From positions 3,278,001-3,342,000 of the forward strand of contig NZ_CP008852.1 in NCBI RefSeq assembly GCF_000725345.1: a stretch of 64,000 nucleotides of DNA. The letters run 5' to 3'. Made by a program: the position numbers and the translations under genes. The stretch is from Pelosinus sp. UFO1 (GTDB lineage: Bacteria > Bacillota > Negativicutes > DSM-13327). The notes below the pieces were generated by a model. The model searched no databases. It had not been told where the DNA came from and saw nothing but the letters and a program-made list of their open reading frames with translations. Positions 44,946-55,376 of the stretch are shown here, one piece after another (the stretch's first letter is position 1; each line of letters opens with the position of its first letter).

Positions 44946-45785
44946 CTATTCAATATCAAAATATTTCCCAACTACCGCTTCCGTCTTTTCCTTACCAATT
45001 TGGATTGCCTCTTCAATATCTAATTCATAGTATTCGGGTCTGAATAATTCCACTGATACCATCTCTGAATATCCAATTTTCTTTAAAGTCTTCAAAATGG
45101 CATCAAGATCAATTACTCCTTCACCAGGCCATAGCCTATCTACATCTGTTAGTGCACCAATGGGAAAATCTTCTGTATCATCAATGTGTAATATAAATAT
45201 TTTTGAACCATCCGCTCTTTCTAAATCTTCCATGCTGGATCCCATAGCATGGAAATGGAAACAATCTAAAACCAAACCTACATTGTCTCTATTTACAGCC
45301 TGTACAATATCGTAGGCTTGACCAAAAGTATTGATTGTGCATTGGGGATGACCTACGAATTCAATTGCAAGTCTAATACCATATTTTTCAGCAATATCTG
45401 CCAGTTCATTCAATACTTTTACAGAACTTTCTTTTATCTGACTTTTGGTAAATTTTTCGGGTCCTACAAGTGGAACGACAACTATATTCTTGCAGCCAAT
45501 CTTTTGTCCCACTTCGCACATGTACTGCAGCTCGTCTTTTATTGCCTTATAACCAGCTTCATCTCTATTATTAAAAAAAACTAGAGCATTGAATGCATAG
45601 GGTTTTATTCTACTGGATTTGAAGTAATTGGCAAGATCTTCAATGGTGTGAGTCTCAAGATAATCTTTCAGCTTATCCATCGTTCTAATTTCAATTTGCT
45701 CATACCCGTATTTTTCACAGAACTCTAAATCTTTTTCTAATGTTGATTTTTTCATTGTTGTCGCTTGATTAAAGCATACTTTCAT
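44946..45785 (-). CDS. iolI: 2-keto-myo-inositol isomerase IolI
   Basis: A 279-residue TIM-barrel isomerase that interconverts 2-keto-myo-inositol and 1-keto-D-chiro-inositol. It matches B. subtilis IolI end to end: EKYGYEQIEIRTMDKL, NALVFFNNRDE, AIEFVGHPQCTINTF, NRDNVGLVLDCFHFHAMGSS, HIDDTEDFPIGALTDVDR and VSVELFRPEYYEL. The metal ligands (Glu, Asp, His, Glu) are all there. It is the last gene of the iolG-iolH-lacI-iolI stretch. A truncated copy lies at 37700-37808. Confidence 0.93.
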   Translation of the reverse strand: MKVCFNQATTMKKSTLEKDLEFCEKYGYEQIEIRTMDKLKDYLETHTIEDLANYFKSSRIKPYAFNALVFFNNRDEAGYKAIKDELQYMCEVGQKIGCKNIVVVPLVGPEKFTKSQIKESSVKVLNELADIAEKYGIRLAIEFVGHPQCTINTFGQAYDIVQAVNRDNVGLVLDCFHFHAMGSSMEDLERADGSKIFILHIDDTEDFPIGALTDVDRLWPGEGVIDLDAILKTLKKIGYSEMVSVELFRPEYYELDIEEAIQIGKEKTEAVVGKYFDIE

Positions 45786-45861
45786 ATTCTAGCCCTCCTA
45801 AAATTACCGCTTTCTATCTTATCTTCCACTCTTCCCAGCAATATCTGATAATTACCAGTCT

Positions 45862-45877
45862 ATACGTGCCCGAGCTC
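45862..45877. promoter_or_regulatory. Candidate regulator site upstream of iolI
   Basis: ACGTGCCCGAGC (45864-45875) lies about 80 bases before the iolI start. The same GC-rich core occurs in palindromic form at 49275-49288 and 51218-51238. Against the AT-rich background these stand out. Confidence 0.4.
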
Positions 45878-45933
45878 TCTTTTGGTAAAAAATAAAGATT
45901 AAATTCATATAAATCATACAGTACATAAAATTT

Positions 45934-46956
45934 TTAAATATTTTCTCTTATTTTTATTTCAAGCTTCGTATATAACTGCTCTTTTTCCGGCATTTTATTT
46001 AGAAAAAAATAATCAAACAGAATCTTGATCGGTAGATATCCCTGCATCAAGGGTTCTTGTGTTATTGTGAAATTTATAGTTTTATCCTTCATCAATTCGA
46101 TAGTCTCTGGAATCAAATCAAAGCATACAAATTTTACATTCTTTTTTTCCAATTGGTGAATTGCCCTTCCAACGCCTCCTATTCCTCTACCTGTTATAAA
46201 AATAGCATTAAGATTAGGATTTTTTTCAAAAAGTTCAATTGTCTTTAAATAAGAAGATTTCTTATCATTGTAAATTTCTATCGTGTCAATGATCTTTACA
46301 GTTGGATATTCTGCCGTAATCATTTCTTCAAAGCCTGCTTTTCTTTCCTCTAATGCTTTAATTTTTGCAGGTCCTGTTATGACTGCCACATCTCCACCAT
46401 TGGGTAATAAATCACCAATTAGCTGCCCCGCTACACGTCCACTCTTTTTTAAATCCTGCCCAACAAAACAAATTTTGTTTATACCAGGCACATCCGTATT
46501 GAAGGTTACAATCTTTATATCTTTTTCTGCAAGTCTATTTAATTCATTCTTTACTACTTCTTCATCAAGTGGGGATAATGCAAGGGCCCGAATGTTTTTC
46601 TTTTCTAGCTCTTTTATGTATTTCAACTGCTCATCTACATCAAAGTTTTGCATTACGCAATACTCTATTATAATGCCTGAGTCTTTCAATTCATTATGAG
46701 CCAGTTTAATACCTTTATAAATTTCTTTAAATAAGTCATCTCTTTTATTTAAAATAATGACGCCTATTTTTATAGGATTCTTTTGAAAAGCCAGCACTTT
46801 ACCAGCCAAATTCACTGTATATCCTAATCCCTTTGCTACCTTCCTAACTTTTTCTCTGACTTCCTCACTTACGCCAGGTCTATCGTTTAAAACTTTATCT
46901 ACAGTTCCTCTTGAAACATTGGCAGCTTCCGCTACAGATTTAATAGTGATTCGCAT
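45934..46956 (-). CDS. LacI-family transcriptional regulator
   Basis: A 340-residue repressor. The N-terminal helix-turn-helix is ITIKSVAEAANVSRGTVDKV with the hinge-side LNDRPGVSEEVREKV. The remainder is a periplasmic-binding-like domain (IKIGVIILNKRDDLFKEIYK, ITGPAKIKALEERKAGFE). I chose the ATG at 46956 behind GAGGTGG rather than the upstream start. It lies between iolH and iolI, so control of the iol genes by an inositol-type ligand is likely. The nearby palindromes with ACGTGCCCGRGC are candidate operators. Confidence 0.88.
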   Translation of the reverse strand: MRITIKSVAEAANVSRGTVDKVLNDRPGVSEEVREKVRKVAKGLGYTVNLAGKVLAFQKNPIKIGVIILNKRDDLFKEIYKGIKLAHNELKDSGIIIEYCVMQNFDVDEQLKYIKELEKKNIRALALSPLDEEVVKNELNRLAEKDIKIVTFNTDVPGINKICFVGQDLKKSGRVAGQLIGDLLPNGGDVAVITGPAKIKALEERKAGFEEMITAEYPTVKIIDTIEIYNDKKSSYLKTIELFEKNPNLNAIFITGRGIGGVGRAIHQLEKKNVKFVCFDLIPETIELMKDKTINFTITQEPLMQGYLPIKILFDYFFLNKMPEKEQLYTKLEIKIRENI

Positions 46957-47084
46957 AACTTCCACCTCGTCATAAATTATATGATTTTCTTCCAAAAATT
47001 ACAATAACAAATGAAATGATCAATGAAAAATGAACCATTATGCGATTCATACAAATACCATAAAACACCTGACAATTATCTGAC

Positions 47085-47948
47085 TTATAGTAATTCTTTT
47101 TTTATCCTTGCTAGTATCTCAGGTGCTTGATAAGTTATTTTTTCTGGGAATCCAAATAAAGAAACGGAAGCAATAGTATCTTCTCTCTGCGCAAACTTCA
47201 TTTCACGAAGTTTCTTGAAGAAAGCGTCAAAATCAACATCTCCTTCACCAAGTCCTACATGCTGATGAACGGTAGCACTTACACCTGGAGGGTTAACAAT
47301 ATAACGGCAATTCTTGGTTTGATTTAAAGTGTCCGCTATAATAACATGTGATAAATCATCGCCGGCATAATCAAGCATACCTGCAACATCACCTACACCA
47401 TTATCATAGAAGAATGTATGAGCTGCGCAGTAAAGATATTTTACCTTGTCACTACGAAAGGATTTAACAATATCAACTGTCTCATCACCATTTTCACAAA
47501 AATCATAAGGATGAGATTGAATGTCAAGACGGATATCTTCACGTTCAAAAATAGGGAGAAGTTCTTCCATGGATTTATAAAACATTTCTTCACAAATAAT
47601 TGGCTGATGCGGATCTCCAGCAAGCTCCGTATTCATTACATTAACATTTAGTTCAACTGCAATTTCAATAGCACGTTTCCAATTCTTAACAGCAGCTTGC
47701 CGACGTTCTTCGTCTGGACCTGACCAGTTGTAGATCGGAATCATCGAAGAAATCGTAACGCCAGTTTCTTTTAATGCTTTCTTATACTCTGCGATAATTT
47801 CCTTACTTGCTTTAGGATGCTTGTAGAATGGTAAAATTTGAGGATGGGGAGATTGCTCGATGTATTCAAAACCCATTTCTGAAATTTTGTGTACCATATC
47901 AGTGATTGACAAATATCTGAGCACGTCAGGGTCAAATGCAATCTTCAT
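47085..47948 (-). CDS. iolH: IolH-type inositol catabolism TIM-barrel protein, copy 2
   Basis: A 287-residue near-twin of the 37860-38723 product (only about ten residue differences). Its 5' flank (GGAGGT then the ATG) and about 12 bases of its 3' flank are also shared with copy 1. It lies between iolG and the LacI gene, which is the canonical iol context, so this is more likely the resident copy. See copy 1 for the family motifs. Confidence 0.88.
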   Translation of the reverse strand: MKIAFDPDVLRYLSITDMVHKISEMGFEYIEQSPHPQILPFYKHPKASKEIIAEYKKALKETGVTISSMIPIYNWSGPDEERRQAAVKNWKRAIEIAVELNVNVMNTELAGDPHQPIICEEMFYKSMEELLPIFEREDIRLDIQSHPYDFCENGDETVDIVKSFRSDKVKYLYCAAHTFFYDNGVGDVAGMLDYAGDDLSHVIIADTLNQTKNCRYIVNPPGVSATVHQHVGLGEGDVDFDAFFKKLREMKFAQREDTIASVSLFGFPEKITYQAPEILARIKKELL

Positions 47949-48016
47949 TTGTGTCATACCTCCATTTGTTTTATCTTAATGTACAAGATAATAATCCCGC
48001 TTCTATAAGCGGCTTT

Positions 48017-48050
48017 TTAATCAAATGGAGTAGGCTCTCCATTTGATTAA
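48017..48050 (-). repeat. Hairpin between iolG and iolH
   Basis: TTAATCAAATGGAG (48017-48030) pairs perfectly with CTCCATTTGATTAA (48037-48050) around 6 bases, 25 bases after the iolG stop. No T run on the minus strand. It could protect the iolG mRNA end or reduce read-through into iolH. Confidence 0.55.
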
Positions 48051-48074
48051 ATGACGCTTCGGCTTTGGAGTCCA

Positions 48075-49121
<1,047 letters not shown>

Positions 49122-49261
49122 CTAAAGTTACAATGTAACTTTTATCTGAAATTTTTTATAAGCTCATTCATAACATTCAAAGTAACTGCTATTTACTATA
49201 GACAGTCGGAGAAATTTTGCATAAAAAAGCAATTCACATGATCAAAATTAAAACTATTATC

Positions 49262-49301
49262 TAATTCGCATCAACGTGCCCGAGCACGTTGATGCGAATT
49301 A
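49262..49301. promoter_or_regulatory. Perfect GC-core palindrome upstream of iolG
   Basis: Bases 49262-49279 are the exact reverse complement of 49284-49301 around CCGA. The core ACGTGCCCGAGCACGT resembles sites near 45864 and 51218. It lies between iolT and iolG, about 175 bases before the iolG start. It could be an operator, a terminator for iolT, or both; on the minus strand it is followed by a weak AGATAATAGTTTT tail. Confidence 0.55.
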
Positions 49302-49378
49302 ATTAGGGCACGATGAGCTGGATGATCCAAATGAATTAATTTTTCCTACTCCTACAGCTTCTATCCTTATTTGTTACA

Positions 49379-50866
49379 CTAATAAGTAATACTAATATCT
49401 TGAGCAGTTTCAATCTTTTTATCATAATGATGGAAATCATGTTCCACTTCTTCAAGCGTACGATCTTTTGTTTCTGGTACGTATATTTTTACAAATGTAA
49501 TGGCGAAGACTCCCATAGCTACAAATATAAAGAAAGTTGATGATAATCCGAATTTTTCTAATAATACCGGGAAGCTTAAGCCGATTAAGAAATTGATAAC
49601 CCATAAACAGAACACTGACACACCCATCCCGAGTCCCCGCAAACGTAATGGGAATATTTCTGAAAGCATAAGCCATACTACAGGTGAAATAGCCCCTTGT
49701 TGGAAAGCTAGAAACGTGACAGTTAAGGACAATACAACATAGGGTAGCATTGGAGATCCATGCATTGTTAATGAGAAAATTGCAATAAGCAGTAATGATA
49801 AGGTCGTTCCAACTTGCCCTGTCAACAACATAGGACGCCGCCCTACCTTACCTAATAACCAAATCCCTACAAAGGTGGCCAATACTGAGATTACACCATT
49901 TGCAATATTACCAATTAAAGCTGCTTCTGTACTAAATCCGGCGTCTTTAAGAATTTCTGTCCCATAATACATAATGGAGTTAACACCTGTACTTTGCTGA
50001 GCAAAACTAAGGCCAATCCCGATAAAGACAATGCGACGTATCCAGGGAATTGTCAGATCTTTATAAGTTGCTTTTTTGATTTCAGCTTCCTCTGCAATGG
50101 TGTCCTGAATCGCATTTAACTCTGCTTGTGCGCGATTTTCTTCACGCACTTGCTGAAGAACACGTAATGCATCACCAATTCTTCCTTTTGTCGCAAGCCA
50201 ACGAGGACTTTCTGGCATTGCCAGCATGCCAAACCATAATACCACTGCTGGGAGAGAAGCAATGACTAACATATAACGCCAAACACCGGCATCATGCCCC
50301 ATTGAAACACCAATAATAGCATTAAAAACAAACGCTAAAAATTGTCCTGTTACAATCATCAATTCATTTTGTGTAACCATTCTTCCCCGCTCTTCTGCAG
50401 GAGACATTTCAGCTAAATAAGTTGGTACCGTAACAGAGGCTCCACCTACAGCTAAACCCAGTAAAAATCGAAAACCAACCATGATGGGTACCGTCGGTGC
50501 TAAGGTACAACCAAGTGCAGCAATGAAAAAAATTATTGCTAAATAAAGGATGTTCTTGCGACGACCTTGCTTATCTGAAAAAAATCCACCTACCACAGCT
50601 CCTAGTGCAGCACCAAAAAGAAGCGAACTTGCAACCAAACCTTGGGTATATGCGTTAAGGTTTAATTGGTCAGGCTGGGACATGTACGGCAAAGCTCCAT
50701 TAATAACGCCTGTATCATACCCAAAAAGAAGACCTCCAAATGTTGATATTACTGTGATATTTCTTAAAAAGGACTTGGGGGTACGCTGTTTTCCATTCGT
50801 TGATGGGTTCGGTTCCTTGGCTGCCGCTGCCTCGGTTTCGGAAGCTGTACTTACCTGTCTATTCAT
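49379..50866 (-). CDS. iolT: myo-Inositol transporter of the MFS sugar porter family (IolT-like), copy 2
   Basis: A ~495-residue, 12-helix symporter with a ~35-residue Ala/Glu-rich polar N-terminal extension. Signatures: STFGGLLFGYDTGVINGALP, FFSDKQGRRK, RFLLGLAVGGASVTVPTYLA, MPESPRWLATKGR and the final VPETKDRTLEEVE. Its position between iolD and iolG makes inositol uptake very likely. I chose the ATG at 50866 behind GGGAGG rather than an upstream one. It is a paralogue of the 40424-41839 protein. Confidence 0.9.
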   Translation of the reverse strand: MNRQVSTASETEAAAAKEPNPSTNGKQRTPKSFLRNITVISTFGGLLFGYDTGVINGALPYMSQPDQLNLNAYTQGLVASSLLFGAALGAVVGGFFSDKQGRRKNILYLAIIFFIAALGCTLAPTVPIMVGFRFLLGLAVGGASVTVPTYLAEMSPAEERGRMVTQNELMIVTGQFLAFVFNAIIGVSMGHDAGVWRYMLVIASLPAVVLWFGMLAMPESPRWLATKGRIGDALRVLQQVREENRAQAELNAIQDTIAEEAEIKKATYKDLTIPWIRRIVFIGIGLSFAQQSTGVNSIMYYGTEILKDAGFSTEAALIGNIANGVISVLATFVGIWLLGKVGRRPMLLTGQVGTTLSLLLIAIFSLTMHGSPMLPYVVLSLTVTFLAFQQGAISPVVWLMLSEIFPLRLRGLGMGVSVFCLWVINFLIGLSFPVLLEKFGLSSTFFIFVAMGVFAITFVKIYVPETKDRTLEEVEHDFHHYDKKIETAQDISITY

Positions 50867-51077
50867 ACTACTTTCCTCCCTATCCATTTTTCAATATTTA
50901 TCCAACGGATTGCTCCGTTAAATACAGAAATTATTTAAATTCTAAGTACCCTATTATAATTTCCCTGGAAGTACCAGATGCTTCTATTGCACCAGTATAG
51001 CAGTTGTGATAATTCGAAAAACAATGATTAAATAAAATATTCGCAATATTTTAATGTTTTTTTTTGTATTGTCTGAA

Positions 51078-51173
51078 CTATATACTAATTGTCTGTTTTA
51101 ATTTGTTCATAATCCTATGGATGTGATCCTTACCAATCGCTCCTGTCCCAATGACTCCAATTCTTAATTCCAT
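51078..51173 (-). pseudogene. iolG: iolG 5' stump (31 codons)
   Basis: Behind a normal GGGAGAGG ribosome site, an ATG at 51173 starts [20 protein letters not shown] then IMNKL, the N-terminus of IolG. After 25 residues the match stops and the frame ends in QTISI and a stop. The rest of the gene is gone. The intact iolG at 48075 begins the same way ([19 protein letters not shown]). It sits where an iolG would be expected right after iolD. Confidence 0.82.
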
Positions 51174-51217
51174 AAGTAACCTCTCCCTACCTTCATTTTT
51201 AACCCATAGTACCATGC

Positions 51218-51238
51218 TTACGAGCCCGGGCACGTTAA
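51218..51238. promoter_or_regulatory. GC-core palindrome upstream of the iolG stump
   Basis: TTACGAGCCCGGGCACGTTAA is almost a perfect palindrome centred on CCCGGG, 45 bases before the stump start. The reverse strand carries AACGTGCCCGGGC, the same core as near 45864 and 49275. Symmetry about a central CG fits a LacI-family operator. Confidence 0.5.
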
Positions 51239-51567
51239 TGCTATTTTTTTTGCAATGAAGACCAAAATTTCGGTTTTCATTGCTGGGTATTTGCATAGTT
51301 ATTTAGATTTAAACGTTGGTACTTATTGCAAGCATCCTGTGAGTATTATTTAAAATAAACGCTTTATAAATCAACACTAAAACAGCGTAAGCCATGAAAT
51401 AAGATACAAGTTCTAATCCTAGTTAGTTGAGCTATTAGGTCAAAAAGAGCTTCATAACTCAGCTAACTATTTCTGGCTTACTGCTTGTAATAGTAATGCA
51501 ATTACATCCATCGCATTACTATTTTAGTGCATTACACGTAGCTTTCCATCCCATTATACACAAAAAT

Positions 51568-53505
51568 CTAATACTCTCTGGCCTTATCAATATTCTTTCT
51601 TAATGTTTTATATGCTTCTTGAATCTTCTCACTAGTAGACACTTCAGCAACACCGACTCGCCACCATGAATTGTATTTATGTACCATGGTCTTAGGCAGT
51701 ACTTTTACATCAATTAGTGTAGATACTTTTTGTTTTTTAGAATCAATTACTGCAGCTTTCAGCTCTTCTACTGTTTTAACAGTATAAGTCTTGCATCCAT
51801 AAGAAGCCGCATTCATAGCAAAATCAATAGGAACAAAGCCGCCATCTAATTTGCCAGTAGCCTCATTTCTAAATCTAAATTCAGTACCGAAGCTTCCCAT
51901 ACCGTGTTCCATTTGAACATTGTTGATACAACCAAATGTCATGTTGTCTAACAGTATTACATTGATCTTTTTTCTTTCCTGGATAGAAGTTGGCAATTCA
52001 GAATGCAGCATCATATAGGAGCCGTCACCAAGCAATGTATATACTTCCTGAGTTGGTGCTGCCAACTTAACACCCAAGCTTGCATTCACTTCATATCCCA
52101 TACAGGAAAATCCATATTCCATATGATAGGTATTAGGTCCTTTTGTACGCCAAACTCTTTGCAAATCTCCTGGTAAGCTTCCCGATGCACCAACAATGAT
52201 GTCAGTTTCACCTAGCATTTCGTTCAGTACGCCTAAGACTCTTGACTGGGTTAGGCAGGAGCCAGTTACCTTTTTAAACTCTTCTAATACAGCGCGGTCA
52301 AGATGGTCATCGATTTCAGGGACAAAACCTTCCCCCGTATATTCTACGGCATATACCCTATCTACTTCTACTTTTAATTTATCTTTAGCGTCTTTTATTT
52401 GTGTTGTATATGCGGATCTATAGGCCGTTTTTTCTAGTTCTGTCGATAATGTTTCTAAAGCAGCTTTAGCATCGGCTACTACTTTTACGCCATCCAATTT
52501 ATAAGCATCAAATGCAGCTACATTTATATTTAAATAATCCACCTCTGGATTTTGGAAGATCCATTTAGAGGACGTCGTAAAGTCTGTATAGCGAGTGCCT
52601 ACGCCAATGACAAGATCCGTTTCTTTCGCGATAGTATTTGCCGCTAAACTGCCAGTTTCTCCTATACCACCAAGATTTAATTCATGATCCCAGATGATTG
52701 CCCCTTTTCCTGCCTGTGTTTCACTAAATGGAATGTTGAATTTTTCAGCAAAAGCCTTAAACACTGCTGTTGCTTCTGAATATTTTACGCCACCACCGCA
52801 TATGAGAATTGGTTTCTTCTTCTTTGAGATAAGGGTAACTGCATCTTGTATCATCTCTTTCGTAGCAGGTCTTCTTTCAATTCTGTGAACTCTCTTTTGA
52901 AAGAAATATTCTGGATAATCATAAGCTTCACCTTGTACATCCTGAGGTAAGGCTATGGTCACTGCTCCAGTATCTGCAGGATCAGTTAATACTCTCATTG
53001 CATTAATACAAGCAGTCATTAATTGTTCTGGCCGAGAAATTCGATCCCAGTATTTGCTCACTGCTTTAAAAGCATCATTGGTGCTAATTGTAAAGTCATG
53101 AAATTGTTCAATTTGCTGTAGAACAGGATCTGGCTGTCTAGTAGCATATACGTCTCCAGGTAAGAATAGCACAGGAATTCTGTTGGCAGTCGCAGTAGCA
53201 GCTGCTGTAATCATATTAGCCGCTCCTGGTCCTACTGACGATGTACAAGCATATATTTGCTTTCTACATTTTTGTTTGGCAAAGCCGATAGCTGCATGCG
53301 CCATTCCTTGTTCATTCCGTCCCTGGTGAATGATTAAATCACCTGCATCCTGTTCTAATGCTTGACCTAATCCAATTACATTCCCATGACCAAAAATTGT
53401 GAAGATACCTTCGACAAATTTTCTTTGCACACCATCGAATTCAACATATTGATTATTAAGAAATTTTATAAGTGCCTGAGCAACAGTTAGTCTTATTTTT
53501 TTCAT
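51568..53505 (-). CDS. iolD: 3D-(3,5/4)-trihydroxycyclohexane-1,2-dione hydrolase IolD
   Basis: A 645-residue thiamine-diphosphate enzyme that opens the inositol ring, giving 5-deoxy-glucuronate. The acetolactate-synthase-like architecture is clear: the N-terminal Pyr domain with [13 protein letters not shown] and the [13 protein letters not shown] glutamate region, the central domain, and the C-terminal PP domain with the ThDP motif [15 protein letters not shown]...NNMTFG-type stretch ([12 protein letters not shown]). Length fits IolD. GAGGTGG precedes the ATG. It is the fourth and last iol gene after iolC, iolB and iolE. Confidence 0.95.
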   Translation of the reverse strand: MKKIRLTVAQALIKFLNNQYVEFDGVQRKFVEGIFTIFGHGNVIGLGQALEQDAGDLIIHQGRNEQGMAHAAIGFAKQKCRKQIYACTSSVGPGAANMITAAATATANRIPVLFLPGDVYATRQPDPVLQQIEQFHDFTISTNDAFKAVSKYWDRISRPEQLMTACINAMRVLTDPADTGAVTIALPQDVQGEAYDYPEYFFQKRVHRIERRPATKEMIQDAVTLISKKKKPILICGGGVKYSEATAVFKAFAEKFNIPFSETQAGKGAIIWDHELNLGGIGETGSLAANTIAKETDLVIGVGTRYTDFTTSSKWIFQNPEVDYLNINVAAFDAYKLDGVKVVADAKAALETLSTELEKTAYRSAYTTQIKDAKDKLKVEVDRVYAVEYTGEGFVPEIDDHLDRAVLEEFKKVTGSCLTQSRVLGVLNEMLGETDIIVGASGSLPGDLQRVWRTKGPNTYHMEYGFSCMGYEVNASLGVKLAAPTQEVYTLLGDGSYMMLHSELPTSIQERKKINVILLDNMTFGCINNVQMEHGMGSFGTEFRFRNEATGKLDGGFVPIDFAMNAASYGCKTYTVKTVEELKAAVIDSKKQKVSTLIDVKVLPKTMVHKYNSWWRVGVAEVSTSEKIQEAYKTLRKNIDKAREY

Positions 53506-53572
53506 AGTGCCACCTCACCTATCATTTATTAGTTACCTATGAATGACTAAATTATCTACTATATAGAAATTT

Positions 53573-54469
53573 TTAGAACCCTATTTTGTCTTTGATATAC
53601 TTTCTCGCTTTTTGTGCATATTCAAAGGCATTTGCTTTTGCAGGATCTTGTTCTGCCTCTACCAGCAACCATCCTTCATAATCATTTTCAGATAAAATCG
53701 TAAAGATCGGTCCAAAGTCGATATGTCCATCCCCTGGTACTGTAAATGCACCAACTCTAACGCCTTGAAGGAAGCTTAATTGTTCTTTTTTAACTTTTTC
53801 TCTCATTTCTGGCCGTATATCTTTCAAATGCACATGTTTGATTCTGCTAACATATTTTTTTAATATCGCGATAAAATCTTCCCCCGAATATGCTAGATGT
53901 CCTGAATCAAATAATAAATATACCAGTTTTTCATCTGTCATGCTCATAAGTCTATCTATTTCTTCCCTAGTCTGGACCACAGTCCCCATATGGTGATGAT
54001 AGACCAATTTCATATTTTTTTCTTTTGCTAATTTACCTAATTTATTTAAACCATCGGCAAATTGTTGCCACTCTTTATCATTCAAATAATATTTTCCTTC
54101 AAATATTGGAATATCCAACTTTCCCTGTATACTATGACCTTGTTCCGATACGACAACGACTTTAGCCCCCATAGCATGCAAAAAATCTCGGTGTTGAATG
54201 AATTCTTTTTCTGTTTCTTCATATGGCTTTGTTGTCAAAAAAGCACTAAACCAAGCACTTGCTATTTGTAATCCCCTTAGCTCAAGAGCCTTTTTTAAAA
54301 CACTCACATCTTTTGGATATTTACAGCCCACTTCTGAACCCGTAAAACCAGCAAGAGCCATTTCACTTATGCATTGTTCAAAAGTATTTTCTTTTCCCAG
54401 ATCCGGCATATCATCATTCGTCCAAGCGATAGGTGCAATTCCAAGTTTAACTTTTTCTTTGCTAAACAT
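53573..54469 (-). CDS. iolE: Inosose (2-keto-myo-inositol) dehydratase IolE
   Basis: A 298-residue TIM-barrel dehydratase that converts 2-keto-myo-inositol to 3D-(3,5/4)-trihydroxycyclohexane-1,2-dione, the substrate of Iol[18 protein letters not shown] at the start, [54 protein letters not shown] and [11 protein letters not shown] are characteristic. AGGAGG precedes the ATG, and iolD follows after 67 bases. Confidence 0.95.
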   Translation of the reverse strand: MFSKEKVKLGIAPIAWTNDDMPDLGKENTFEQCISEMALAGFTGSEVGCKYPKDVSVLKKALELRGLQIASAWFSAFLTTKPYEETEKEFIQHRDFLHAMGAKVVVVSEQGHSIQGKLDIPIFEGKYYLNDKEWQQFADGLNKLGKLAKEKNMKLVYHHHMGTVVQTREEIDRLMSMTDEKLVYLLFDSGHLAYSGEDFIAILKKYVSRIKHVHLKDIRPEMREKVKKEQLSFLQGVRVGAFTVPGDGHIDFGPIFTILSENDYEGWLLVEAEQDPAKANAFEYAQKARKYIKDKIGF

Positions 54470-54575
54470 ACGATTCCTCCTACTTTAATGATTTTCCCGC
54501 ATTTCTTTAATTTTACAATAAACCAATATATCCCATTGCCAAATATTGCGAAAATTTTTCACGTAATGTGTTTTC

Positions 54576-55364
54576 CTATTTTTCCGGCCATATTTTTACA
54601 TTTTTATCTAATAACCATGTATGCTTTTCATCATCAATCCGATCCGTCCATGGATTATTCTCCAAATGCCTAATCATCCAGCAGTAATACATTGCATATC
54701 CAGGAGCTGCTGTTTGCGGATGAACCAATCCTCCCGGTATTGCTAAAAAGCTATTATCTTTTATTTTATAAGCATTTTCTCCTACCAAGCATAATCCAAA
54801 ACCTTGAGGTTTATTAAATTTATAATAATACACTTCCGGCTGCGGATGATGATGCGGCGGGTAACTGGACCACTTACCCGGATATGTTATCACCTCGCCC
54901 ATAACCATGTTTGAATAAGGGGCATTCTGATAATCAAACACTGTCCTAACAACTCTTCTAGCAACATCATTCCAGACGCCTTCACCAAAAATATCACTTT
55001 TGCAATCTGTAGGACCATATAGCTTGTCTTCAAAACTATTTGCATTTTCAGTACATTGAATGAGGATTTCACTTGCCTCTAGAAGCTCAATAGTGACCTC
55101 TGTCTCTTTCGGAACATGCAAACACCAAGGATTTTCATCAAAAACAGATCTTCTTTCAACTACTTCTTCTCTTGCTGACCATTTTATTTTTACTTTTCCA
55201 TCTAATAGTAGAATCGCCATTTCTTTATGCTTCTGATAATAAGATTCCTTGGCCTCTTTATCTAACTTGACTATGGTAATATCCATTAACATTTCTTTAT
55301 TTTTTCCATTGATTTCGCATAATGAATGGAACCCATAGTGCAGCTCACCTAAATCTTGCATCAT
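54576..55364 (-). CDS. iolB: 5-Deoxy-glucuronate isomerase IolB
   Basis: A 262-residue bicupin isomerase that turns 5-deoxy-glucuronate into 5-dehydro-2-deoxygluconate. The metal-binding cluster YPPHHHPQPEVYYYKF is visible near residue 180, with the C-terminal GGLVHPQTAAPGYAMYYCW region supplying further ligands. The length fits IolB. Gene order iolC-iolB-iolE-iolD and the 12-base spacing to iolC confirm the call. Confidence 0.94.
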   Translation of the reverse strand: MMQDLGELHYGFHSLCEINGKNKEMLMDITIVKLDKEAKESYYQKHKEMAILLLDGKVKIKWSAREEVVERRSVFDENPWCLHVPKETEVTIELLEASEILIQCTENANSFEDKLYGPTDCKSDIFGEGVWNDVARRVVRTVFDYQNAPYSNMVMGEVITYPGKWSSYPPHHHPQPEVYYYKFNKPQGFGLCLVGENAYKIKDNSFLAIPGGLVHPQTAAPGYAMYYCWMIRHLENNPWTDRIDDEKHTWLLDKNVKIWPEK

Positions 55365-55376
55365 AATAAAATCCCC

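Larger units (their letters stand above)
50867..51567. other. 700-base gap between iolT and iolD
   Basis: No intact gene. It holds the iolG stump at 51078-51173 with its ribosome site, the GC-core palindrome at 51218-51238, and an 11/12-bp stem (51420-51431 with 51458-51469). It also has a perfect 11-bp stem (51489-51499 with 51513-51523) downstream of iolD that may end the iolD transcript. The iolT promoter should lie at 50870-51050. Confidence 0.5.

Noticed and set aside
46283-46699. 138-codon plus-strand frame opposite the LacI gene
   Set aside because: Ser/Phe-rich antisense reading with no support as a gene.
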